This document shows, in pieces, positions 35,201-42,442 of a stretch of DNA of 64,000 nucleotides. This stretch comes from Zeugodacus cucurbitae (Eukaryota > Arthropoda > Insecta > Diptera > Tephritidae), in assembly GCF_028554725.1 (NCBI RefSeq), contig NC_071669.1, forward strand, positions 5,037,501 to 5,101,500, written 5' to 3'. The position numbers were made by a program, and so were the translations under genes. Position 1 is the first letter of the stretch. The number at the start of each line of letters is the position of its first letter. The notes beneath the pieces were generated by a model. It ran no database searches. It was not told where the DNA came from and saw only the letters and a list, made by a program, of their open reading frames with translations.

Positions 35201-38001
35201 CTTCGTGACTGATTGCACGAAAATAATATAAAAACAAACACTTCCAACTAAAACCAATTTTACAATTTACTAAAAATGTAAATTTTGTCAATAATGAATC
35301 ATTATTTCTCCTTGTGGAACCTTCACCACTGATATGGTGAAATTCGTAATACACTTTTTAAGTACGTACTTAACGCTATACACTTCAGATATCGTACCTT
35401 TATATTTTGATTTAACGAATTGCAAACCAAAATGACGAAGCTAAATTATCATATTCGCAGCAAGTTTATTAGCACATCAAAAAAAAAATTAACAAACAAT
35501 AACAATAGTCAAGCGGCGAAAATATGAAGAGAGGAGACCGCATTTTAAAACAAATAAACAAAGGAAGTATAGTACGTCGACAGCTGGTATCCGATTGTAG
35601 ACATTAAAATCGTACACAAATACATATGCAAGTGTACATATATTAGATGAATGAAAACATGAAATCGAATTAACAGATATACTATACAGAGGCGTCAAAT
35701 GGTAGGAAGTAAGTAATGTGACGCATATGACAAAAAGAAAATAAACAGATCAAAATTATAGCACAATCGGAGAAAGGTCATACCTACTACATACATATTG
35801 CGACAGCAGTATGTAGAAATGACTGCAATGTATTACGCATTATGAATTTTTAAGATATGCTAATTTGTTGCTTACGAAATACATTAACAATACAATATAT
35901 GTAATTTATAATTTGTAAATATATATATTTTGAATTTATATATGTATACCCGGTAGCCGTAAAGAATAAATTAAAACAATAAGTGGCGCCTTAACAAATT
36001 TGTATTATGATCACTAAACGATGGAAATGATTTTTTACGAAGCCTTAGCATATAGGAACAATATGCAAAAGTGAGATTACAAGTGCATGTAGAATGGCCT
36101 ACAAATGTATTCATATTCATAGGTGAATAAACTTTCTATTTTGTGATGTGAATATCCAAATTTAAATGCATTCATAGGTGGAGTGATCCACCAAATGAGA
36201 CATTGACTTATTTTAATAAATATACAAATATTATTTATAAAAATATATTGCACAAATTGTTAAATTTTAAGCCAACATTAACATTTAACATTATTATTAT
36301 TAAATGTTCTGCACCTAAAAATATCTTAGATGTTACATTGAACCCTCACTTCGAATATTCAAGAAAACAAATTTCAAATGTAGTGGTTTGTTTGGTAAAT
36401 AGTAAATACCATAAACGTACGTACTATGTATTTACATATATAGTATAAAGCTATGACGTCAATGGATGTTTAATTTATAATATAATTTATGCATTCGTAT
36501 AGACGGAGAATTAAAGTGCGAAGAATGGAGGGATGTGTGTAATAGAAAGAAATAGAATAAAAATTCTACAATTTGTTTAAATTTATATTGATTATATGTA
36601 CATATGAATATTATATCAGGAAAAGTAAAAAAGTAGAAATGTTAAAAAATTCGTTTTTTTTTTTTAATAAAATCAGCATTAGAGGTAGCTTTTATCTGTT
36701 AAAACTCGCTTGCTGCACAAAACACTCATTATTTCAAATATCTATATATTTAGTTTGAAAATTTTGTTTTGCTCTTTGACTGCGTTTTACAGAGTCATAC
36801 ATAAGTGACTACGTGCCGTTGCAACAGCACAAAGCAACTGGGCAGACGTGTGTGTCGACAACAGGAAAATGGCGTCAATGCAAAGGTGCAAAAAAAAACC
36901 GGAACCAAAGAAAGATGCAGAGGTGGTGGAGTCCGACAGCTTAACAATTGTGATACTTATGTATATGCACATATGTATGTATGTAAGACTATGTACTTCA
37001 CATTAGTCTAAACAGAAATGAATATCAAAACAAAGAAGCCAAAACACGAGCATATGTACAATTTCCAACAGTTCAATTCGAGCAACAGCTAAAAAAATAC
37101 ACCCTGAACTGAAGTAGGAATGCCTGTGTTTACTAAAACAGTGTAATATGCGCCTGCGCCACTTTTCACTTTTCTAAGCTTATTTTTCAGTTGAGTAAAA
37201 CAAGTGAATTTTATTTTGATTTTGTTTTCTATGGCTTGCATTATGTAATATGAGAAAGACTTTCCATTTCTCAACAGTCAAACCTTCATTAGCACATTAT
37301 AATCTCAAAAGGTACCGCCGTATACAAATAACGTTCACTTAACCATTTAATTAACAATTATTTCATTATGTGTTCTTATTTGTACATACTTCATTATGCA
37401 CTTAATTTTAGGCAAATAAAAGACATAAATTAAAAACCAATAAAGGACACGCAATACGCACAACAGTGTGGTAAAGCAAATAAGAAAAACAACACCATAT
37501 TCTACCATTCGCTTAATAACTTAAAAGTCAACAAATACAGAAGTAAATAAGAAAACGCAAATGCAAAAACATGAAACTAGATAAGCAATTGGTAAGAAAA
37601 CTGGTATGTACCTACGTAAATGAAACAGAAACACAAATATACATACATATGTACATACAAGAGTTATTCAACGAGAGATACTCGCTGGTTTGACGCCGAT
37701 AAAAGGTAAACAACATTTCAAAATAAAAACTAGCAACAACACCTTAGAAAATGTAATTGGAAAAAAAAATTGCCAGACAAAATGACGAGAAAGCTCTCAA
37801 AAATGGCTGCTGAGTTGAGTGGCTTCTAAAATAGCAACGATTTTCAAAACGTGGCAAAAAACATGCCATTGTTTTGCGATTTTTTCACAGATAATATGCA
37901 GACTGTTGTTTATACAAATATACTTGAATTATATACATGTAAATAGTAAAATACTCACCGCCAAGCAAATCTTCGCCCATTTTTGGTGGAGTCGAGGTCA
38001 T
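11135..38001 (-). CDS. BNIP3: BNIP3-family mitophagy receptor (BCL2/E1B-interacting protein 3)
   Basis: There are six coding exons: 38001-37959, 11991-11805, 11736-11652, 11583-11513, 11443-11291 and 11186-11135. All are GT-AG with matching phases and give 196 residues. Residues 16-20 read SWIEL, the LC3/Atg8-interacting motif (W17, L20) in the place known from vertebrate BNIP3. DTDWLDEWNSRPDQQPPK is the conserved segment ahead of the BH3-like region, followed by DWKFEHP. A tail-anchor helix spans about 161-184 with the glycine patch LLLGAGLGLWL, the kind of motif that packs BNIP3 dimers. A basic SKRG follows. The protein is expected in the outer mitochondrial membrane, recruiting Atg8 for mitophagy. 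The coding intron of nearly 26 kb is unusual for so small a gene. A downstream Met (MAGVKSP, exon 2) could start an isoform lacking the LIR. Exons 2-6 are near certain; linkage to exon 1 rests on phase and motif fit. Confidence 0.88.
11246..11277. repeat. Poly(A)/poly(T) run inside BNIP3 intron 5
   Basis: Thirty-two consecutive A on the + strand lie in the 104-bp intron between exons 5 and 6. On the transcribed strand this is a poly(U) tract starting shortly after the donor. The length is likely polymorphic or prone to assembly error. Confidence 0.9.
11992..13221. other. BNIP3 intron 1, 3'-proximal part
   Basis: No coding signal. A (CATA)n microsatellite lies near 12816-12832. The region just upstream of exon 2 could host an alternative promoter, but nothing in the sequence proves one. 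Confidence 0.35.
13222..13300. mobile_element. Truncated end of the 13318-type MITE
   Basis: AAGGGGTTATTGGTAGTCAGGATTTTC and then TTCGTTAAGTATAATA repeat the first ~80 bp of the full element that starts only 18 bp downstream. Most of the interior and the other arm are missing. Confidence 0.6.
13318..13978. mobile_element. TTAA-flanked MITE, family A, copy 1
   Basis: TTAAGGGGTTAACGGTAGTCAG at the left is matched by the inverse of CTGACTACCCCTAACCGCTTAA at the right. 661 bp, noncoding. Interior words such as GAGTTATACGACAAATAACAAAGAGCGC recur in the copies at 16062 and 30982. The TTAA flanks suggest piggyBac-type mobilisation. Confidence 0.75.
13979..16061. other. BNIP3 intron 1, unannotated stretch
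   Basis: No coding frame, repeat end or RNA gene could be supported. The 63-residue frame at 14434-14625 has no recognisable domain. Confidence 0.35.
16062..16704. mobile_element. TTAA-flanked MITE, family A, copy 2 (inverted)
   Basis: TTAAGAGGTTAGATGTAGTCAGAG at the left and GACTACCCCAACCCCTTAA at the right. Its interior is the reverse complement of the 13318 and 30982 elements; for example, its ATCATGTTATTTTACAAAAG matches the inverse near 31640. 643 bp, noncoding. Confidence 0.75.
16705..17860. other. BNIP3 intron 1, unannotated stretch
   Basis: Slightly higher GC at 17400-17620 with overlapping short frames, but no domain, no splice context and no homology I recognise. Not called as a gene. 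Confidence 0.3.
17861..18420 (+). mobile_element. DINE-1/helentron-like noncoding element, short copy
   Basis: It starts with the AACTTCGGCTGTACCGAAGC hairpin and runs through two copies of the 'GTTTTCCATACAAGCCATTGAT' module. It ends with CAGACAGACGGATATGGC, ACTTTATAGAGCCTCCGACGC and CCCTGTTTAGGGTATAATA. The 'ACTTTATAG...' and terminal GGGTATAAT blocks resemble Drosophila DINE-1/INE-1 elements, which are non-autonomous helentrons. The class is inferred by that likeness. Confidence 0.65.
18421..19691. other. BNIP3 intron 1, unannotated stretch
   Basis: No supported gene. A 114-residue frame begins at 19263 but has no domain and is compositionally like its surroundings. Confidence 0.3.
19692..20440 (+). 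pseudogene. Decayed mariner-family transposase (internally deleted)
   Basis: From GCTACAAAAGTAGACCGATAGG, a start shared with the copy at 24496, it runs into a start-like MKKYTIQRRVEIIKIYYRNSE. It then jumps straight to the HFCLNGCVNKQNMRI block, so the DNA-binding region and the first catalytic Asp segment are deleted. Later come FQQDGAT (second Asp kept) and GSCDLTPLNYFLW, with several stop codons and frameshifts. It is related to the transposase at 27404 but from a distinct subfamily. It sits inside BNIP3 intron 1. Confidence 0.8.
20441..21399. other. BNIP3 intron 1, unannotated stretch
   Basis: AT-rich DNA without a supported feature. Confidence 0.3.
21400..22110. repeat. Noncoding repeat with an internal inverted pair
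   Basis: GTGACCAGCCTACA (21588-21601) is followed about 300 bp later by its exact inverse TGTAGGCTGGTCAC (21895-21908). T-rich text surrounds both. This may be a decayed MITE, but clear outer ends and a target duplication were not found. Confidence 0.4.
22266..22708. mobile_element. pogo/Tigger-like MITE
   Basis: The left end CAGTTGAACTTCCATAACTC and the right end GAGTTAGAGAAGTTCCACTG form an imperfect terminal inverted repeat. TA dinucleotides flank both ends (22264-22265 and 22709-22710), as expected for Tc1/mariner/pogo insertion. 443 bp, with no coding capacity. A 164-bp relative lies in MSH6 intron 9. Confidence 0.75.
22711..24495. other. BNIP3 intron 1, unannotated stretch
   Basis: The 175-residue frame at 23061-23588 (-) is rich in Leu/Ile/Phe/Tyr, contains no domain pattern and overlaps another frame. 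I do not accept it as a gene. No other feature. Confidence 0.3.
24496..25283 (+). pseudogene. Second decayed mariner-family transposase
   Basis: Same opening block (GCTACAAAAGTAGACCGATAGG) and the same type of internal deletion as the copy at 19692: the start MERYTIQ is followed at once by the HFWLNGFVSKQNMRYW block. FQQNGT, CDLTPLDYLRWGYVKS and the tail VENWVQRLDFYRRDHGGH are visible across frameshifts and stops. The two deleted copies may derive from one non-autonomous form. Confidence 0.8.
25284..26337. other. BNIP3 intron 1; includes a short dispersed repeat
   Basis: Mostly simple AT-rich DNA. At 25950-26022 lies GTCCTTGGCCGGATAAAAATCCGG and following bases, ending TACGTAGAACCGACTG. The same block is at 4002-4075. 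It may be part of a short interspersed element of unknown class. Confidence 0.4.
26338..27240 (+). mobile_element. DINE-1/helentron-like element with a four-unit internal minisatellite
   Basis: It has the same ends as the 17861 copy (TTTCGGATGTACCGAAGC near the start, CTGTTCAGGGTATAATA at the end). The middle holds four tandem units starting at 26461, 26615, 26770 and 26924, a period of 154-155 bp. Each opens GTTTTCC(A/C)TACAA, and the first three end in the CGGAGATTAAATT...GATATGTAGTAAAATGCGGAA block. DINE-1-type elements are known for variable internal repeat arrays. Confidence 0.7.
27291..28595 (+). mobile_element. Full-length mariner-like element, DD41D (rosa-type)
   Basis: The left end ACGGGTGATTTTTTTGAG and the inverse of the right end (AAGGGTGATTTTTTAAGAG) are terminal inverted repeats. 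They are flanked by TA at 27289-27290 and 28596-28597. The 1,305-bp element encloses one long transposase frame. TA insertion and the transposase place it in the IS630-Tc1-mariner superfamily. It lies on the strand opposite to BNIP3, in its first intron. Confidence 0.85.
27404..28489 (+). CDS. Mariner-like transposase, DD41D family, second Asp replaced by Asn
   Basis: An uninterrupted 361-residue frame starts MNRLTNEQRLQIIEFYYQN. The first ~115 residues carry the helix-turn-helix DNA-binding region. The catalytic core shows FSDEAHF (first Asp), WFQQNGATCHTA and LTPLDYFLWGY (third Asp). From the Asn of QQNGA to the Asp of TPLDY there are 41 intervening residues, the DD41D spacing described for rosa from Ceratitis rosa. 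Related copies usually have QQDGA. Here Asn replaces the second metal-binding Asp, so the enzyme is predicted inactive although the frame is intact. The Met chosen lies after the typical 'TTTGACATTTCATC' leader. The intact frame points to a fairly recent insertion. Confidence 0.9.
   Translation: MNRLTNEQRLQIIEFYYQNQCSVRNVFRALRPIYGLHNRPSEQTINAIVTKFRTQFTLLDIKPTTRMHTVRTEENIASVSESVAEDREMSIRRRSQQLGLCYSTTWKILRKDLGVKPYKIQLVQELKPNDLPQRRIFSEWALEKLAENPLFYRQILFSDEAHFWLNGYVNKQNCRIWGEEQPEAVQELPMHPEKCTVWCGLYAGGIIGPYFFKDAVGRNVTVNGDRYRSMLTNFLLPKMEELNLVDMWFQQNGATCHTARDSMAILRENFGEQFISRNGPVSWPPRSCDLTPLDYFLWGYVKSKVYRNKPATIPALEDNISEEIRAIPAEMLEKVAQNWTFRMDHLRRSRGQHLNEIIFKK
28598..30981. other. BNIP3 intron 1, unannotated stretch with a small tandem duplication
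   Basis: At 29400-29500 a ~55-bp unit (ACTATTTTTGAACTGGT, GTAAGGTCTGGTGAGGT) occurs twice in tandem with few differences. Otherwise no supported feature; TATG/CATA microsatellite tracts are scattered. Confidence 0.35.
30982..31711. mobile_element. TTAA-flanked MITE, family A, copy 3
   Basis: TTAAGGGGTTAGGGGCAGGTAG at the left and TGACTATCGCTAACCCCTTAA at the right. 730 bp, same orientation as the 13318 copy. The 17 bp before it (CGTAATTGCACATTTCC) nearly match the 17 bp before the 13318 copy. Confidence 0.75.
31712..37958. other. BNIP3 intron 1, 5'-proximal 6 kb
   Basis: No open frame with domain character, no repeat shared with the rest of the window and no tRNA-like fold was recognised. 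It is less repeat-laden than the 13-31 kb part. First-intron enhancers are possible, but no site can be supported by eye. Confidence 0.35.
37959..38001 (-). CDS. BNIP3: First coding exon of BNIP3 (43 nt)
   Basis: The reverse strand reads MTSTPPKMGEDLLG plus one base, then a GTGAGT donor. The dangling G joins the AA that opens exon 2 at 11991 to make Glu, giving DLLGESWIELSSAA. That is the normal BNIP3 start, with the LIR just after it. The exon was too short to appear as an open frame and was found by looking for a phase-1 donor upstream. What lies above 38001 on this strand would be 5' UTR and promoter. An alternative start closer to exon 2 cannot be ruled out. Confidence 0.78.
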
Positions 38002-39296
38002 CTTGTTGGCTTTTAGTATGTGTACTTTCTGGGCGCTTTTTATACGCGTTCTGGTTGTAAATCTTCACTTCTTGTTTATTTATAAATATAACACTCAACG
38101 ACGGACGGCTGGATATGTGCGTTGTAAATTTACGTGATTTGTAGTGAGCGTAGTATATAGAAATATACTTTTTTTGTGTTTAAAATGTATTTAAAGCAAG
38201 TGAATACTATTAAAACGTCTATGCTCACAAACACAAACTCAAACAATGAAATTATAAGAGGGCTCCAATCAACTAATAACTTGATTTAATATCGGTTGGA
38301 ACTCCCACTATTCAAATTATCCGTTTGAAATAAAAAAACAAGACTGTTTTAAGTAAAAAACTTTGCCTTATTTGATTTTGCAGACTTGTGCGAACACTAG
38401 TATTTCACCAAATAGTTATTTATATGCAAAACTATAGTATGCTATAGAACTGATACTGCAATTTTACTTTAGTTTAGTAAAACGCCTATAATATCCCTAA
38501 TGCGTTTTAAATAAAGCGTTCGAAGCGAACAATATATATGTATATATCGCGAATAATTAGGAGTTTTGCAAATATTACCGTTCGCGGCGAACGAATAACA
38601 ACGAATGGCACAAAACGGCGACTGCTGCAAAGAACGAGCAAAATTATACAAATATATAAAATATGGCCACATAGCGAAAAGTCAACTTCATTAGGCCATG
38701 TTCGCATGTTGAGAAATGGTGTGAAATTTAAAAATTATATGTTTCCAGTTTGAAAGTAAATTTTACATAAACATAACGATGTGAACTTACTAATTGAGAT
38801 TGATTTCATACAAATGAAATATGTATGCAAAATGAATATATATAATCTGGCAACACTTTTCAAAAGCATCAAAATTTCTTTATAATTATTTAATAACAAC
38901 TAATTTATAACACAATGATTGTATATATTATATATAATAAATATATTTATGTATTGCGGGTACTTCTAATTTTAATATTTTATATATAGTATAGTGAACA
39001 GAATTAGTTTATCAACTTGTTATCCTATCGTTCTATGCTTTATTTGACATTCGTAAATATGCATACATACATACACACAGAAGGGAATTAGCAGAAGAAG
39101 CAAATAGCAAAATAACAAACGTGCCCTTTTTCTTTACCAGCGCAGCAATTTTGTTCCGCCTTCAAATTTATTCTAAAAAATGTTTTATAAGATTAGTCAT
39201 TAAAAAGACGACGATTGAAGTTTATTAAAAGCAAGCACTTGAGTTTGTGGCCATTTTAATTTGTTGAATTACAGTAACTGTGGAACTACGGTAAAC
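38002..39296. promoter_or_regulatory. Divergent 5' regions of BNIP3 (-) and ERGIC3 (+)
   Basis: About 1.3 kb between the two start codons. Overlapping short frames at 38469-38753 look random. A TTACAG just upstream of the ERGIC3 ATG (39269-39274) could be the acceptor of a 5'-UTR intron. No core promoter motif is clear enough to place. Confidence 0.35.
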
Positions 39297-42024
39297 ATGA
39301 GAGTCGGGGATGTGCTCCGCCGGTTGGATGCATATCCACGTACGCTTGAAGATTTCAGTGTACGCACTCTAAGCGGTGCTTTAGGTAAATATTTGATCAA
39401 TATATATAAAAAGCAAATCAAATTAATTTCACCATTTCGTTTCAGTTACTGTAGTTGGTATCTACATTATTTTTACGCTGATAATTCTAGAATGTATGGC
39501 ATATTCGCGTCCGAATCTCACAGAGGATCTGTTTGTAGATACTACCCGCAATCACAAGCTACGTATCAATTTGGATATAACGATACACAATCTAGCTTGC
39601 AGCTGTAAGTAATTTTTGTTCACTATTTGCTTGTGATTGACAAATATTGTTGTGTTAGACGTGTCATTGGATGCAATGGACTCTTCCGGTGATCAACACT
39701 TACGAGTTGATCATGACATATTCAAACATCGTCTAGATTTGCAGGGTAACCCATTGAAAGAAACCGAACCCATAAAAGAAATTGTTGCTGTGTCACCGTC
39801 AAATAAAAATACCACCTGTGGTAGTTGCTACGGCGCTGAACATAATAGCACACAGTACGTTTAATGGATATATAAAAGCGAATGTGCAAGTTTATTATGA
39901 TTTTCTTTATTGATTAGGTGCTGCAATACTTGTGAAGAAGTGTTAGAGGCGTATCGCCACAAAAAGTGGAATGTACAATTGGATAAAATCGAGCAATGTA
40001 AGGATCAGTATAAACGCAATGATATCGATGCATTCAAAGAGGGCTGTCGTGTGCAAGGGCATTTAGAAGTAAATAGAGTAAGTACACAAGCCAATAAATC
40101 AAATATGTTTTATGAAATATCGGTTGTAAACAAATTTCAGATGGCTGGTAGTTTCCATATAGCACCTGGAAACAGTTTCTCCATTAGACAATTTCATATA
40201 CATGACTTTCAATTCTCCGAAGTGAAATTGGATCATACAATTAATCACTTGTCTTTTGGCGACAAAATCGCATTTGCCAAGACGCATCCGCTAGATGGAC
40301 TACATACCAAATCGGACAAAGGTAAGTTCAAGAATATTTTCATTTATACAAGGTGTGAAATGTAGCATAATGAATCACATATTTTTACAAAAGAATTGTA
40401 TGAAATTGACTGAACCGTTCCACAAATAACGTATAGTTATGCGTAAAAAAAAAACTTTCGCAAAAACAAAAGAAATAGTTATTTTAAAAACATTTTTAAT
40501 ATATGTATGTAATTGGTAAATGAAGTCCATTAAATGTTTACACAAAACTTAGTATTACGTAAAAATCCCGAAAATATGTTTGGCATGTCGTTGATACATG
40601 CATGCCTTTACGAAATGATTTATTCTAGCAACGAATACCGGTACCAATAGCCATGAAAGTGCCAAATGTTCCACCACCCTGCAACATCACTTTTCCCACA
40701 TTATTGATTAACTCGCGGCCGCGCAAACCATACCTGCAAACGAGACAAACGAAACAAGTTAAAAATCTATATTCGTTCATATAAAAAAATCTTTGAGCCG
40801 CATTTCTTTAGCGCATTATGTAATTAAATGAAGTTGCATCAGCCGCTTGCCTTTTAAGCGCAATACTTACCGCAATGCGGAAAAGCCACCGAATAGTGCA
40901 CCACTTGCCATGCCCACGCAGAAGCCAATTGTGAATCCAGTCTTCATTTTATCAAAACAAGTTGGGCCTTGTGCTTGGCCATAAACTCCACTAGGCAAGG
41001 CTGGCATTTCGAGTAGTTAGATGATCTTGCTTGGGAAAGTACGTTTATTGCACTTGAAATAAACGGAAGGCAAATGATAAATTTGGTTTATTCCACAATT
41101 AAATATTAAAGTTATATTATTCGCAATAGTCTTATTGCTTTTAACCGATATTACAGATTCTAGAATTTCTTTGCATGCGAATTACACGCGATTTCGTACT
41201 GTGTCGTTTTTTTTTACTGTAAGAAATGTCAAAAGACAGAAAAATGACAGCGAATGTGTGATAAGAATGCACAAAACACAAATAACTTCGGTTTGCAGTA
41301 GAAATTTAAATGTTTGTGTCTCAGAATTATCTTTGAAACTTTGTTTAAATATTTTATTGTGTTTGTTACGCATCCTTAAATAAATTCTATATTAAATACA
41401 TAATAAACAACATAAATGAAAGTTTTAAGCACTTGAAAGGGTTAATTATGACACAATAAAATTCAATGAATGCTACACAGCGCCCTCTAGTTGTGATTTA
41501 ACGTATTAGTGTGAGGAAACAACAAAATTGAATATTATTTATTATTACACTTCCTTTCTACTAGTGATACTTTAATAATTTGTATTCCTGTAAATAATTG
41601 TACAATGATTTCTCTTTATAGATGCTAAAAGCGAAATGTATAATTACTATTTGAAAATTGTGCCTACAATGTATGCAAGATTGAACAAACCACCCATACA
41701 TACAAATCAGTTCTCAGTGACGCGCTACAAGAAGGACCTTTCAACTAGGGAGCGTGGCATGCCGGGTATTTTCTTCAGTTATGAATTATCGCCATTAATG
41801 GTGAAATACGCCGAAAAGCAAAGGTAAGAAAAAATATTTAATTTTTTAATTTATGCATATGCTTGAATTTATATACCTTTTTACGCAGATCTTTTGGTCA
41901 CTTTGCCACGAATTGCTGTTCTATAATCGGTGGGGTTTTCACTGTAGCCGGCATTATAGCAGTCTTCCTGAACAATTCGTTAGAAGCACTGCAGCGTAAA
42001 TTGGAAATAGGAAAGCTGAGTTAA
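39297..42024 (+). CDS. ERGIC3: ERGIC3 (ER-Golgi intermediate compartment protein 3, Erv46 family)
   Basis: There are seven exons: 39297-39384, 39446-39604, 39659-39854, 39918-40077, 40141-40321, 41622-41823 and 41889-42024. All are GT-AG and phase-consistent, giving 373 residues (human about 383). The N-terminus MRVGDVLRRLDAYPRTLEDF is the family start. A first membrane span covers about 28-46 and a second lies near the C-terminus (IIGGVFTVAGIIAVFL). Between them is a large luminal domain with the Cys-rich patch TTCGSCYG and QCCNTCEEV and the RYKKDLS segment. Erv46/ERGIC3 pairs with Erv41/ERGIC2, cycles between ER and cis-Golgi in COPII/COPI vesicles, and acts in cargo retrieval and export. 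Intron 5 (1.3 kb) contains ROMO1 on the other strand. The other introns are 53-65 bp. The 3' end faces PRPF31, 418 bp between stop codons. Confidence 0.95.
40619..40624 (-). terminator. ROMO1 poly(A) signal abutting the stop codon
   Basis: On the minus strand the ROMO1 stop TAG (40627-40625) is followed directly by AATAAA. No other signal is as close. If used, the 3' UTR would be only about 20-30 nt. Confidence 0.5.
40625..41007 (-). CDS. ROMO1: ROMO1 (reactive oxygen species modulator 1 / mitochondrial Mgr2 family)
   Basis: Two exons, 41007-40871 and 40733-40625, give 81 residues (human 79). The start MPALPSGVYGQAQGPTCFDK matches the family's opening. GFTIGFCVGMASGALFGGFSALR is the first membrane helix. 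YGLRGRELINNVGK is the conserved loop. TFGTFMAIGTGIRC is the second helix and invariant C-terminus, ending in the terminal Cys. The protein sits in the mitochondrial inner membrane, where Romo1/Mgr2 is linked to the TIM23 import channel, ROS output and cristae dynamics. The whole gene is nested antisense in ERGIC3 intron 5. It was too short and too split to show as one frame. The 137-bp intron has GTAAGT/TTTGCAG ends. Confidence 0.93.
41008..41621. other. ERGIC3 intron 5, upstream of ROMO1
   Basis: This must contain the ROMO1 promoter and 5' UTR on the minus strand. The overlapping frames at 41135-41383 on both strands lack domain features and were not called. Confidence 0.35.
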
Positions 42025-42442
42025 CAACACACGCACAATGCACAATATTCCCCGAAAATTCCGAATTTTCTTGATTTTCTTATCACTTGAACTTATCAGA
42101 CTGCAGGCTATATACATATATTGACCTACTACAACTAATTATCGTTTCCCCTTAAATATATATGTATGTATGTATGTTTGGATACGTTTTTTGTGCACAT
42201 TCCGTTGCTATGTTTTTAAAGAATCTCACCATTGTAACATTTGCATTTAATTAAGCTTTGTTTGCAGAATTTATTATTTTTGTTTAATTTAATTTGTGCT
42301 TTGCCTCCATTTTCTATACCGAATATTTTTTAATGTATATTGACAATTCAAAAGGTGTAAATTTTATTTTATATTTTAGCCCAAATTCATATAATATAAA
42401 TATTTATATAATATTCAATAACTGTTGTTTTTATTTGAGACT
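42025..42442. other. Convergent 3' ends of ERGIC3 and PRPF31
   Basis: 418 bp hold both 3' UTRs. On the minus strand AATAAA at 42435-42430 lies 8 bp past the PRPF31 stop and is a candidate poly(A) signal. For ERGIC3 no canonical AATAAA is obvious; AT-rich variants near 42390-42415 may serve. Antisense overlap of the two transcripts is possible. Confidence 0.4.

Noticed and set aside
38469..38753. Overlapping 65-71-residue frames upstream of BNIP3 exon 1
   Set aside because: Open on both strands in the same place with no conserved feature; probably 5' flanking DNA.
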